From NCBI GenBank assembly GCA_051293835.1, contig JBPKMA010000001.1:62001-126000 (forward strand): a stretch of DNA of 64,000 nt, in the 5' to 3' direction. Source of the stretch: DATLZU01 sp051293835 (GTDB taxonomy: Bacteria; Nitrospirota; Nitrospiria; Nitrospirales; Nitrospiraceae). The notes under the pieces were generated by a model. The model was given only the letters and a program-made list of their open reading frames with translations. It did not search any database and was not told where the DNA came from. Below, one piece after another: positions 1-7,805 of the stretch. Position numbers and translations under genes: made by a program. Position 1 is the stretch's first letter. Each line of letters starts with the position of its first letter.

Positions 1-2
1 CG

Positions 3-479
3 GTCGTCGAGAAAACAGAGGACAAAGGGGTCAAGGTCAAGGGCGCACGGGATCTACTCATGCAGCTTTCCCGCTGCTGCAACCCGGTTCCCGGCGACCG
101 CATTCTCGGCTACATTACCCGCGGCCGGGGATTGACGATCCATACAGTCGATTGTCCTAATCTCGAAGCGCTGGATTACGATAGGGACCGGTTGGTGGAA
201 GTGGAGTGGGATACCACTGAGACCGGCACACATGCGGTCAAGGTTTCCGTCATCGCCGTGGACAAAACCGGCGTGTTGGCCAATGTCTCTTCCTCGATTG
301 CGGAATGCCAGGCCAACATCAGCCGAGCCGAAGTCACGACACGCGAAGATCGGAAGGCAGTGCTGGATTTCGTAATTGAGATCAGCGATACCGCCCATCT
401 CGGTCGGGTGCTCAAGGCTATTGAGCGAGTGGACGGTGTCATTACTGCCAGACGCGTCCGAGCCTGGCAGGAGCGGTAA
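3..479 (+). CDS. relA: RelA/SpoT (p)ppGpp synthetase/hydrolase, C-terminal part
   Basis: This is the 3' end of a RelA/SpoT-family stringent-response gene; the 5' part lies outside the window. The open frame runs from base 3 and reads VKVKGARDLLMQLSRCCNPV, the conserved stretch just before the TGS-distal zinc-finger/helical region, followed by GDRILGYITRGRGLTIH and a C-terminal ACT domain (about the last 75 residues). Family members make or degrade (p)ppGpp, and the visible part is regulatory rather than catalytic. The ATG at 60 is internal to the conserved block, so it is not the start. Whether the protein is synthetase-only or bifunctional cannot be seen here. Confidence 0.93.
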   Translation, partial: VVEKTEDKGVKVKGARDLLMQLSRCCNPVPGDRILGYITRGRGLTIHTVDCPNLEALDYDRDRLVEVEWDTTETGTHAVKVSVIAVDKTGVLANVSSSIAECQANISRAEVTTREDRKAVLDFVIEISDTAHLGRVLKAIERVDGVITARRVRAWQER

Positions 480-540
480 CCTGTGCCAGTTAGCCTTTGG
501 GGGTTGATTCCTGATCGGAACCCGTTGGGCTGAGGCAACC

Positions 541-2052
541 ATGAACCTCAGCTTTCTCCTCGTCAAAATCGTGCTCACAACTGCCGGCCTGATCGCGGTC
601 GTCATGGGTCTTGCCTACCTCGCACGCAGGCGGGAGAAGAGGCTTCCCCCGGCGGTCGTTATCGGTGCTGGCATCACGGCCGTGCTGGCCGATGCGGCGC
701 TGGTGTTCACCAGCGGTGTCGCACCTTCGCCTCCGGAGGTCGTTCTCAACTGGATAGAAGTGGGGGCTTACTGCGGCGCCTCGTTTCTGTTGTTGAAAGC
801 GATCGATGTGTTCATTATTGGGGATTACCTGATTGGTCGGAAGGGGACCTACATTCCCGATGTCGTGCGGACGCTGATTCTCTTCACGGGGCTGACGGCC
901 GCCACACTGGTCATCCTACGGTTCGTGATGAACATCAACGTCATCGCGCTGGTGGCGCTTCCTACGGTCGCCACCGCTGTAGTGGGTGTCGCGCTCCGGG
1001 ACACGCTGGTGCGGTTTTTTTCTGGGATCGCGTTGGGCAAGATGGTGCGGGTGGGCGATTGGATTTCCGTGCTTGATCGGGAAGGACGGGTGATGGACAT
1101 CGGATTCGGCCATGTCACACTACTGACGCGAGAACAGGATTACGTTGCGTTGCCCAACAACACGGTGATTCAAGCCGGGCTGATTAATTACAGTCGTCCC
1201 ACGACAGTGCACATCTGCTCTGTCACGGTCGAAGCCGCCTATCGAACACCTCCCAGCCAGGTGTGCGCCGTGCTGGTCGAAACAGTCTTGGCGGTGGAAG
1301 GAGTCTTGTCCGAACCCAGGCCAGTCGCATTGGTGTCCTCATTCAACGATTCCGGCGTACAGTATCGCGTGCAATTTGCGGTCAACGACTATTCCCTGCA
1401 CCAGTCAATCGAGAGTCAGGTGCGGGCCTATATTTGGAACACGTTTCAACGGAACGGCATCGAGATTCCATTTCCCCAGCGGGTAGTTCACACTCAGACC
1501 GGGGCCGCGCCCGAACAACTGTCACAGCACTCGGATCAGATTGTGAGCCACCTCGCCGCGGTGGATTTTCTGGCAGTGTTAGCTCCCGAACAAATTGAGG
1601 TTCTCGCCCGAGACGCAACGATCCAGAGATATTTGCCCGGCGAGTGTGTAGTCCGGGAGGGTGAAGCCGGCCAGGAACTCTACGTCATTTTGGAGGGAAC
1701 TGCCGACGTCCGCGTCCGACAAGACGGCCGAAGCCTGACGGTAGCTACGCTGCAGAAGGGTCAGTTTTTCGGAGAAATGTCGTTGTTGACTGGTGAACCC
1801 CGTACGGCGACCGTCGTGGCGAGGACGCCGCTACGGGTCGTAGCTGTCGGCAAACAAGGATTGAGTCGGGTAGTGCAGGAAGATAGTCGAGTGATCGATC
1901 TGATTGGCGAAGTGGTTGCTCGCCGCCAACTGGCGACCGCCGCTGCCAAAGAGCAACTTGCCAAGGAAGGCGCCACCATCGCGGTGGTGAATCAGACGCG
2001 CTCGCTCACCGAGCGCATTCGGCGGTTTCTGTGGGGTGGAACGCCCGCGTAA
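541..2052 (+). CDS. MscS-family mechanosensitive channel with C-terminal cyclic-nucleotide-binding domain
   Basis: The 503-residue protein has about four hydrophobic segments in residues 5-150, then a MscS-type pore and beta domain (roughly 125-300, including VGVALRDTLVRFFSGIALG and GDWISVLDREGRVMDIGFG). A cAMP/cGMP-type effector domain follows at about 340-455, with the phosphate-binding cassette around GQFFGEMSLLTGEPRTATVV. By family knowledge it is an inner-membrane ion channel opened by membrane tension and/or a nucleotide. The cassette carries the Gly-Glu and Arg-Thr-Ala positions used for phosphate contact. The ATG is preceded by CTGAGG at good spacing. It stands alone between rel and a convergent DUF192 gene. 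Ligand identity is unknown. Confidence 0.9.
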   Translation: MNLSFLLVKIVLTTAGLIAVVMGLAYLARRREKRLPPAVVIGAGITAVLADAALVFTSGVAPSPPEVVLNWIEVGAYCGASFLLLKAIDVFIIGDYLIGRKGTYIPDVVRTLILFTGLTAATLVILRFVMNINVIALVALPTVATAVVGVALRDTLVRFFSGIALGKMVRVGDWISVLDREGRVMDIGFGHVTLLTREQDYVALPNNTVIQAGLINYSRPTTVHICSVTVEAAYRTPPSQVCAVLVETVLAVEGVLSEPRPVALVSSFNDSGVQYRVQFAVNDYSLHQSIESQVRAYIWNTFQRNGIEIPFPQRVVHTQTGAAPEQLSQHSDQIVSHLAAVDFLAVLAPEQIEVLARDATIQRYLPGECVVREGEAGQELYVILEGTADVRVRQDGRSLTVATLQKGQFFGEMSLLTGEPRTATVVARTPLRVVAVGKQGLSRVVQEDSRVIDLIGEVVARRQLATAAAKEQLAKEGATIAVVNQTRSLTERIRRFLWGGTPA

Positions 2053-2069
2053 GCCGCTGGCCTGTCCCT

Positions 2070-2576
2070 TCAAGGGAACTCGAGCGTGGTGCCACGCTGT
2101 AGCTTCAAGACATCGGCCATCCCGCCGGCAATTTCTAGTACATACATCGCGTCTTCGGTCGGTTGGTACTGGGGGCAGGAGTCGTCGGTGCGCGTGCAGA
2201 TGGGTACGTTCCGCTCAATGTGAACGATGCGTTTTTTGCTGTCCAGCCAAATGATATCCAGCGGAATCTTAGTGTTCTTCATCCAGAAGGTCCACGGCTT
2301 TGGTTCAGTGAACGTAAACAGCATACCCCGATCTTTGGCTAGGCTGTTTCGAAACATCAGTCCACGTGCTCGCTTCTCGGCCGTATCGGCGAGCTCTACA
2401 TAGATGACGACGCCGGCCGGCGTTTTCACGGGAATGAGACCTTCTTCTGCGGAAACTCGGGAGAGAACAGCCCATGCGGCGACGCTGGCGATCGCCAAGA
2501 AGGGCAAGATGGTCAGGTTCAGTGCGAGAATGCCCTGACGGTGGCGGCTTAGCGAACTGGAATGAGGGATACGCAT
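2070..2576 (-). CDS. DUF192 family exported/anchored protein
   Basis: The C-terminal 120 residues match the DUF192 family: RARGLMFRNSL, a GMLFTF strand and the conserved FWMKNTKIPLDIIWLD, ending in a VLEIAGG...LQRGTTLEF strand. The first 45 residues contain a hydrophobic segment (about 17-38) ending near RVSAEEG, so the protein is probably exported or membrane-anchored. The ATG at 2576 is used here; a GTG at 2618 with an upstream GAGAGGG is an alternative. It is convergent with the MscS gene, with 17 bp between the stops. The biochemical function of DUF192 is not established. Confidence 0.85.
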   Translation of the reverse strand: MRIPHSSSLSRHRQGILALNLTILPFLAIASVAAWAVLSRVSAEEGLIPVKTPAGVVIYVELADTAEKRARGLMFRNSLAKDRGMLFTFTEPKPWTFWMKNTKIPLDIIWLDSKKRIVHIERNVPICTRTDDSCPQYQPTEDAMYVLEIAGGMADVLKLQRGTTLEFP

Positions 2577-2708
2577 GGACGCATCGTAGTCGGCGCGTCT
2601 TTCGACTGTCAAGGTCACGACTGACGCCGCGCCCTCTCTTGCAATCCTGTCAGTGCCTATGCCATGCTGTTTTTTGTGCTGACATAACTCCTACGAAGGG
2701 GGAATGGC

Positions 2709-2894
2709 ATGAAGGCAAAGCGCAGGGTCGTCTATAAGAAAGGCGTATTTGTCTGTCCCAAGTGCAACCAGTCCTACGTCCAGGAAAAATGGCTTGAGGA
2801 GTGGCGGATTCGTTGCCATAAGTGTGATTATCGCGGCTCATTGACTGAGATTTCCGTCGAAGAATACATGGACGAAGAAATCGTCCGGTATTAG
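2709..2894 (+). CDS. Small zinc-ribbon protein
   Basis: The 61-residue protein carries two CxxC knuckles (CPKC near residue 17 and CHKC near 36), spaced as in single zinc ribbons, followed by an acidic tail (EEYMDEE). Such proteins bind one structural zinc and often act in nucleic-acid or protein contacts; the specific role is unknown. A purine-rich AAGGGGGA lies just upstream. An ATG five bases earlier (2704) opens a frame that ends immediately, which supports the start chosen. Confidence 0.8.
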   Translation: MKAKRRVVYKKGVFVCPKCNQSYVQEKWLEEWRIRCHKCDYRGSLTEISVEEYMDEEIVRY

Positions 2895-3026
2895 TCGAAT
2901 CCGGGTCGATGCGGTCAGCCTCGCCGTCGGTTGCCAACGGCGTGCGTGCCTGTCTCATTTGCCACCTGTCACGTTCCTGTTCTCCGTGCTTGTTCGATCG
3001 ATCACAGTTACTGAGGAGGGGTCTGT

Positions 3027-3629
3027 ATGCGCCTCGCAGTTGGATTCATCGTCTTCTTGATGGTTGCCGTCGTTCTCGGTGGTCGCGTCGAGTCGGCGGA
3101 AACGGCGCTGTCTCCGGTTAAGGTGCTGATCGCATATCATTCCCTGAGCGGGAACACAGAGAAGATGGCCGAAGCGGTTGCCGAAGGAGCGAGGAGTGTC
3201 CAGGGAACGCTGGTCGTGCTGAAACGCGTGGGACTGGTCACGGGCGATGATCTGTTTTCCTCCGACGCCATCGTCGTTGGTTCCCCCGTCTATTGGTCAA
3301 ATATGGCTGGAGAGGTGAAGACGTTCTTTGACAACTGGCAGCTGAAGTTCGGCGTCTTTCCGGAGTTCAAGATGCGCAACAAGATCGGGGCGGCTTTTGC
3401 AACCGGCGGGCAGGTTTCCTCAGGCAAGGAGGTCACGATGCTGACCATTTTGGCTGCGATGCTGGGCAACCAGATGATCGTGGTCAGCGGGGGTGGAGCG
3501 TTCGGTGCCTCAGCGACGACCGAAGGGGAAAGTCCGGGTATTGATCAGAACGAACTCGCCGAGGCAAGAGCGCTCGGCCGACGCGTCGCCGAGATCGCAG
3601 CGATTGTGAAACGGGGAATGGTGCGATAG
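3027..3629 (+). CDS. Exported flavodoxin-like (WrbA/NQO-type) protein
   Basis: Residues 1-25 form a signal peptide (a hydrophobic run of about 16 residues ending near VESAE). A flavodoxin fold follows: the first strand and phosphate loop VLIAYHSLSGNTEKM (FMN phosphate site SGNTEK), GSPVYWSNMAGEVKTFFD (the second flavin loop typical of WrbA-like NAD(P)H:quinone oxidoreductases) and ATGGQVSSGKE. An FMN protein of this kind is normally cytoplasmic, so the signal peptide is unusual. GAGGAGGGG precedes the ATG. Redox partner and substrate are unknown; the Fe-S protein gene bfd lies just downstream on the other strand. Confidence 0.88.
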   Translation: MRLAVGFIVFLMVAVVLGGRVESAETALSPVKVLIAYHSLSGNTEKMAEAVAEGARSVQGTLVVLKRVGLVTGDDLFSSDAIVVGSPVYWSNMAGEVKTFFDNWQLKFGVFPEFKMRNKIGAAFATGGQVSSGKEVTMLTILAAMLGNQMIVVSGGGAFGASATTEGESPGIDQNELAEARALGRRVAEIAAIVKRGMVR

Positions 3630-3752
3630 CCTATATTCCTTTGGCCGTTTCCCGCGTCTTCTCACTGAGCGGACGACGGCGACTTTTTCTTGGTTTCCGC
3701 AATGAAGTGGAGCGGCCGGTGTGGACGACACGCTGCCCCTTTCCCCGGCGGG

Positions 3753-3965
3753 TTAGGAAGCTGGTGTCGCCGAATTGCGATGGAAAGTGGCGAGATGGCT
3801 TGTTGCCAGAGAAACGAATTCGTGGATGTTCTTGACACAGCGACCGCAGCAGCCGTTCTTCTTCAGGCCAAAGGTTTCGATTAACTGGCAGGGTGTGACC
3901 GCGCCGGCTCGCCCCGCCGCCCGCACATCCGATTCGGTGAGCCCTTTGCAGAGACAGACATACAT
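3753..3965 (-). CDS. bfd: Bacterioferritin-associated ferredoxin (BFD-like [2Fe-2S] protein)
   Basis: The 70-residue protein starts MYVCLCKGLTESDV and carries the BFD cysteine pattern C-x-C ... C-C-x-x-C (VCLC and NGCCGRC). In the known family this binds a [2Fe-2S] cluster and delivers electrons to bacterioferritin to release stored iron. The ATG at 3965 is preceded by GTGAGG at a spacing of about eight; an in-frame GTG at 3980 is less likely. A strong promoter and an overlapping Fur box lie immediately upstream (4007-4064), consistent with induction by iron limitation. No bacterioferritin gene is in the window. Confidence 0.88.
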   Translation of the reverse strand: MYVCLCKGLTESDVRAAGRAGAVTPCQLIETFGLKKNGCCGRCVKNIHEFVSLATSHLATFHRNSATPAS

Positions 3966-4006
3966 CGATGTGAGCCTCACGACTGGTAAAGCGCTGGTAG
4001 AACAAC

Positions 4007-4025
4007 GATTATGATAACCGTTATC
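4007..4025 (-). promoter_or_regulatory. Fur box upstream of bfd
   Basis: The 19-bp sequence GATTATGATAACCGTTATC matches the classical Fur consensus (GATAATGATAATCATTATC) at 16 of 19 positions and is itself nearly palindromic. It sits about 10 bp downstream of the predicted -10 element of the bfd promoter, over the expected transcription start, where a bound iron-loaded repressor would block initiation. Confidence 0.85.
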
Positions 4026-4035
4026 AACTGACTAA

Positions 4036-4064
4036 ACTCTACCTCCTTTTCGCCTTTCTGTCAA
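4036..4064 (-). promoter_or_regulatory. Sigma-70-type promoter for bfd
   Basis: On the minus strand a perfect -35 TTGACA (complement of 4059-4064) is separated by exactly 17 bp from a -10 TAGAGT (complement of 4036-4041). It directs transcription into the Fur box and then bfd. Confidence 0.75.
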
Positions 4065-4140
4065 GGGGGTGCTTGAGTTGTGCTCGAGCCGGGGGATCTC
4101 CGCGGGAACGGCGGAGCTATGCAGCTCTCAGTCCTCAAAA

Positions 4141-5937
4141 CTATGGAGCGGTTCTGGCAAGCTGCTCAATCATCTCTTTGATTGTTTCAAACCCCGCCTG
4201 CCAAAAGGCTTCAGATGTTATGTCGACCTCCACCTCCGAGAGGATATCCTGGGGACTCCTGGATCCTCCGGCCTCTAAGAGGGCCAGGTAGCGCGGGATG
4301 AAGGCGGAGCCTTGCTCCTTGAACATCCGATAGAGCGCTAAGACCAGCAAGTTGCCGAAACTGTACGCATAGCAATAAAAGGGGCTGGCGAACAGATGGG
4401 GAATAGTCAACCATTCCCAGCGAAATTCGGCTGGGACACGCACAGCCCTGCCGAACTGTTGTCGCAGGCTTTCCAGGTAGGAGGCGGCCAAGTCCCTGAC
4501 GGTCGCGCTCTTGGCGATCATCTCGTGGGCGGTTTGCTCGAACAGGACAAAGTACGCTTGTCGAAGAACAGTGGCATAGAGGTCGTCCAGTTGTGACAAC
4601 AACAGACCTTGCCGGACCGCCTTGTCTCGCTCCTGCGACAGCAGAGCATCCGACAGAATCCGTTCGCCGAACACTGAGGCGGTTTCCGCCAGTGGCAAGG
4701 TGGCATGGAACGTCAACGCGGAATGGCGGGACGCCATCATCCCGTGGATCGCATGGCCTAACTCGTGGGCCATGGTGGCGATATCGCGAGCTTCTCCCGT
4801 GAAGTTCAGCAAGACATAGGGGGTGAGTCCCGGCACCACGCTGTAACAGTACGCCCCGCTCAGTTTGCCGGGCCTCGTCTTCGCATCGATATGGCGATCG
4901 CGGAACACGCGTTCAGCAAGGTCGGCCAGCGTTGGCGAGAAGGCGCGATAAGCGTCCAGTACGATCCGGACGGCGTCGGGGTAGCGATACCGCTTCTGGT
5001 GAAGCCGATGCGGAGCGTAAATGTGGTAACGGGTCATCGGCTTGATCTTGCAGATGCGGGCCTTCAGCCGGAAATACTCCTGGAAGACGACGGCGTTCTT
5101 GGCGCAGACCGACAGCAGTGCGGTGACGGCGGCATCGGGCACATCATTCCCCAGATTCCGGCTGGCGATCGGCGTGGCGAACTTGCGGAGTTGCAGATTT
5201 TCGGTCTTCCAATCATTCACCAGAGTCTTATAGATTTCGCCGATCAGGTCATGATTGGCCGCGAAAACACGGTAAAGCTCCCGGTATGCAGCTTCCCTCA
5301 AGCGGGGGAGAGGGCTTCGGACATAGGCCATCAACTCCTCTCGGTTGAACGCCCTGCGTCTGCCCTTGATGGTTAACGTGAAAGTGAACCCGTTGGTCAC
5401 CACCTCATACAGAGTATTCAACGCACTTCGGCCGGTGATGTTTTTCAGGTTAATAATTTTCTCTTCCGGCTCTGACAGCGTGTGCGGGGTAAAACGTCTG
5501 ATGGTTTGGAGGTAATAGCGATAGTCTCCGGAGCTAGCCAGCAGCCGGGCGGCGTTCGTTTCCTCCACGCCCTGCCACCAGAGTTCGAAGAAAAGTAAGC
5601 GATTTTGGAGTGCCGCCAACCGTTCTTCCACCCTGGTCTTGAACGACCGGGCAGTCAAGTTCTTCGTGTCCTCGGAAAACCAGAGATAGGCATAGGCGCT
5701 CAGCTTCGATGAGTCTGTAGCAATCTCCTCATAAAGACGGAGCACTTCGAGGAAGGCTTCGTTCGACATGGCGGGATGCAACCGATCGCGCCAGGATTCA
5801 AAAGCAGTCACCTTGCGGTCCAACTCGGCGATGAGCCGGTCGAAATCCCGAAGCGGATGTTTGACAAGGTGCGACAAGTCCCACCGATCCGGAATCTGTC
5901 GCAAACCCGAATGTTTGGTTTGGGTTGACGTCGGCAT
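4141..5937 (-). CDS. pepF: M3-family oligoendopeptidase F
   Basis: The 598-residue protein is a gluzincin peptidase that cleaves short peptides, normally in the cytoplasm. The zinc site HELGH (in MAHELGHAIHGMM) and the downstream family block SVFGERILSDALL, with the third-ligand Glu, are both present. The C-terminal region FASPFYCYAYSFGNLLVLAL is also typical of PepF. The start at 5937 (MPTSTQTKHSGLRQ) gives the usual family length of about 600. The open frame continues upstream to 6216, but that extension lacks family sequence and would overlap the next gene. It is an isolated gene, transcribed towards bfd with a 115-bp gap after it. Confidence 0.9.
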   Translation of the reverse strand: MPTSTQTKHSGLRQIPDRWDLSHLVKHPLRDFDRLIAELDRKVTAFESWRDRLHPAMSNEAFLEVLRLYEEIATDSSKLSAYAYLWFSEDTKNLTARSFKTRVEERLAALQNRLLFFELWWQGVEETNAARLLASSGDYRYYLQTIRRFTPHTLSEPEEKIINLKNITGRSALNTLYEVVTNGFTFTLTIKGRRRAFNREELMAYVRSPLPRLREAAYRELYRVFAANHDLIGEIYKTLVNDWKTENLQLRKFATPIASRNLGNDVPDAAVTALLSVCAKNAVVFQEYFRLKARICKIKPMTRYHIYAPHRLHQKRYRYPDAVRIVLDAYRAFSPTLADLAERVFRDRHIDAKTRPGKLSGAYCYSVVPGLTPYVLLNFTGEARDIATMAHELGHAIHGMMASRHSALTFHATLPLAETASVFGERILSDALLSQERDKAVRQGLLLSQLDDLYATVLRQAYFVLFEQTAHEMIAKSATVRDLAASYLESLRQQFGRAVRVPAEFRWEWLTIPHLFASPFYCYAYSFGNLLVLALYRMFKEQGSAFIPRYLALLEAGGSRSPQDILSEVEVDITSEAFWQAGFETIKEMIEQLARTAP

Positions 5938-6127
5938 ACGCGCGGCAGCAAAAGGTACGAGGGATTCCCTCAATCGCTGAAGGCGGCGATATGTATCATA
6001 GCCGAAGCGCAACCAGCAATCTCGATGTCGATCAGCCGATGAACGCCGGTGGACTACCTCGCCGGAAGCCGCATTGACAGAGTCGGCGGCGATGCTAGAA
6101 TCGTCGGCCGGGAACGGCCGCTGTTCC

Positions 6128-6433
6128 ATGACGGAGCAGGAAATCAACCGTGCCGTCCAATATGTGACGGCCAGCACCTCGTATGCGCGGGAAACCGTGG
6201 CGGAAGTTATCCGCACGGGATTGAGCGAACTGTCGTCGCTGGCAATGCAGACCTCGCGCCGGTTCGAGCGTCACGCCTTGTTAGAATATGTCTGTCAGTG
6301 GACGATCAAGCGGACCGGACAACCCGAGCCAGTGGTGCGCGAAATCCTGAGCTGTGCTGGCCGGTGGCTGGACGAGCTGTACGAGACGATCGTCGCAGAG
6401 CATCCGGAATGGTTAGGCACTCAAGACACGTAA
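6128..6433 (+). CDS. Conserved-looking hypothetical protein, helical
   Basis: The 101-residue frame starts MTEQEINRAVQYVTASTSYA and is predicted mostly alpha-helical, with no signal peptide and no motif that I recognise. Its composition looks coding (balanced hydrophobic/charged heptads). The start at 6128 follows a hairpin-like GGAACGGCCGCTGTTCC; an upstream in-frame ATG at 6074 is possible. It lies between the divergent pepF and the frame-broken gene at 6485. No function can be given. Confidence 0.6.
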   Translation: MTEQEINRAVQYVTASTSYARETVAEVIRTGLSELSSLAMQTSRRFERHALLEYVCQWTIKRTGQPEPVVREILSCAGRWLDELYETIVAEHPEWLGTQDT

Positions 6434-6484
6434 GCGATAGAGTGCTCCTCAAGGACCGGCGGCAGGGTTTCTGGGGACACCGCA

Positions 6485-7341
6485 ATGCGTCGTGTTCGAT
6501 GGAGATGGAACCGGAGTCATCCGCTGCAAGGTGCTGACGTCGCCTGGCAGCCAGGCCGAACGTTTCGCCCCGCGCGGGCCGGTTGGCTTCCCAAAGAGAT
6601 CGAGGCCCGCTGGACGTCCTTGCACCGGTCGTGCACCGACGTCGCCAGCCGGGCCCGATTAACGCGACTGATCGATCGGCTGACGAGCGCCGACCGCGGG
6701 GTCCGGGAATCGGCCTTAGCGGAGTTGGAATTGGCAACCTTGCTAATCCGCGCCAATGCTTCGGTGGCGTTCTTGCCTGAGTCGCAGGCTAGAACCGCCG
6801 ATCTGGAATGTGTGGTAGGGCAAGAACGTATGTTCGTCGAGGTGACGGCGATGGCGGGTCACGCGTTCCGACACCGGCCGGCTCTGTCTCTTGCGCGGCA
6901 GGATCCCGAGACCGCAAAGGGACACGAAGGGAATGAGGACGGGAAGAAGTTGATCGACCGAGTCCTGCCAGAATGGCGCAGAAGGCCAAGCAGTTGGCCG
7001 ACTATCATGCACCGGTGCTTCTGGCTGTGTCGGTTCCCCGCAGCGAGGCGAAATTACGGAGGGAGCAGCGACAGCAGGTCGAGGAAGTCGATCTGAAGTT
7101 GCTGGCCGGCACCGTGACCCTTTTCCTGTCCAAGCTGCCTCAGCTCAGCGCCGTGTTATTGTCGTTGTGGGAAGTCGAACCAATGGTCTCGCGATCTGGC
7201 ATCCGGCTGGCCAACGTCCTAGTGGTGGAGCGGTCGTGTCGACAGTCGATATCTCCGAGGGTGCGTGTGCTGATCACCAATCCATGGGCGGGGTTTCCGA
7301 TGAGCAAGGTCCAGCGTGAGACCTTGGCGCGCTTGTTGTAA
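6485..7341 (+). pseudogene. Frame-broken hypothetical gene (possible nuclease-like fold)
   Basis: Two overlapping frames make one protein. The first (from 6485) runs through LAELELATLLIRANASVAFL and LECVVGQERMFVEVTAM to about 6965. The second (in frame from about 6961) continues RMAQKAKQLADYHAPVLLAV to the stop at 7341. A single-base change near 6961-6972 joins them, giving about 285 residues. The order E...D-L-E...F-V-E-V-T vaguely recalls PD-(D/E)xK nucleases, but the final Lys is absent, so this is only a guess. It is either a recent pseudogene or a sequencing error. Confidence 0.55.
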
Positions 7342-7366
7342 GTTGTAAATTGCAGATGGGCAGAGA

Positions 7367-7690
7367 TCAGCGAAGGCTTTCCTTCAGCAGAGTCAGATTC
7401 TTGGTGACCATGGCCTCGCCGTTTCGCGATGGAGACCTCGATTCCCCGATCACCGATGCTGCGACAGTCCTCGAACCGTCCCAGCTTCGCGAGCGACTGG
7501 GCTAGCGGATAATAGGCAGCAGAGTACCTCGGTTTCACCTTCAGGCAACGTTCCAGCGCCTTGACGGCTTCGTCCCCAGCTCTGATCCTCCGTGTAAGCC
7601 TTTCCTAACCCGAACCGGGCGACCTCGTCGTTTGGGTCGATCGCCAGCACTTTCTTAAGCGGTTCAATGCGCGGATTAGCCTTCGGGCTG
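7367..7690 (-). pseudogene. Degenerate small TPR protein gene
   Basis: On the minus strand the reading is IEPLKKVLAIDPNDEVARFG, then after one extra G in a GGGG run EAVKALERCLKVKPRYSAAY, then YYPLAQSLAKLGRFEDC. A second shift leads to MVTKNLTLLKESLR and a stop at 7367. These are tetratricopeptide-like helix pairs of a protein of about 100 residues. Two frameshifts make it non-functional as written. It converges with the broken gene before it and is divergent from the HDAC-like gene. Confidence 0.65.
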
Positions 7691-7774
7691 TCCCTCTTAC
7701 TTATTGGGACATGCGAGAAGCAGCAACGACCGTATCGCGCCTTTGCCCTCGTTGTCTATCGTCTTTCCGGCGTG

Positions 7775-7792
7775 CTACGATCGTGATCGTAG
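7775..7792. repeat. Short palindrome upstream of the HDAC-like gene
   Basis: The arms CTACGATC and GATCGTAG are perfect inverted copies around a 2-bp centre and end 13 bp before the ATG at 7806. This could be an operator or simply a stem in the leader. The sequence alone cannot decide. Confidence 0.5.
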
Positions 7793-7805
7793 TTACGCGT
7801 ATCTT

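Noticed and set aside
2893..3026. tRNA-like GTCGAATCC motif after the zinc-ribbon gene
   Set aside because: No cloverleaf can be drawn around it; acceptor and anticodon arms are missing. No tRNA gene was seen anywhere in the window.
5938..6216. N-terminal extension of oligoendopeptidase F
   Set aside because: The extra 93 residues lack family sequence and would overlap the start of the gene at 6128; the 598-residue form has the normal family length.
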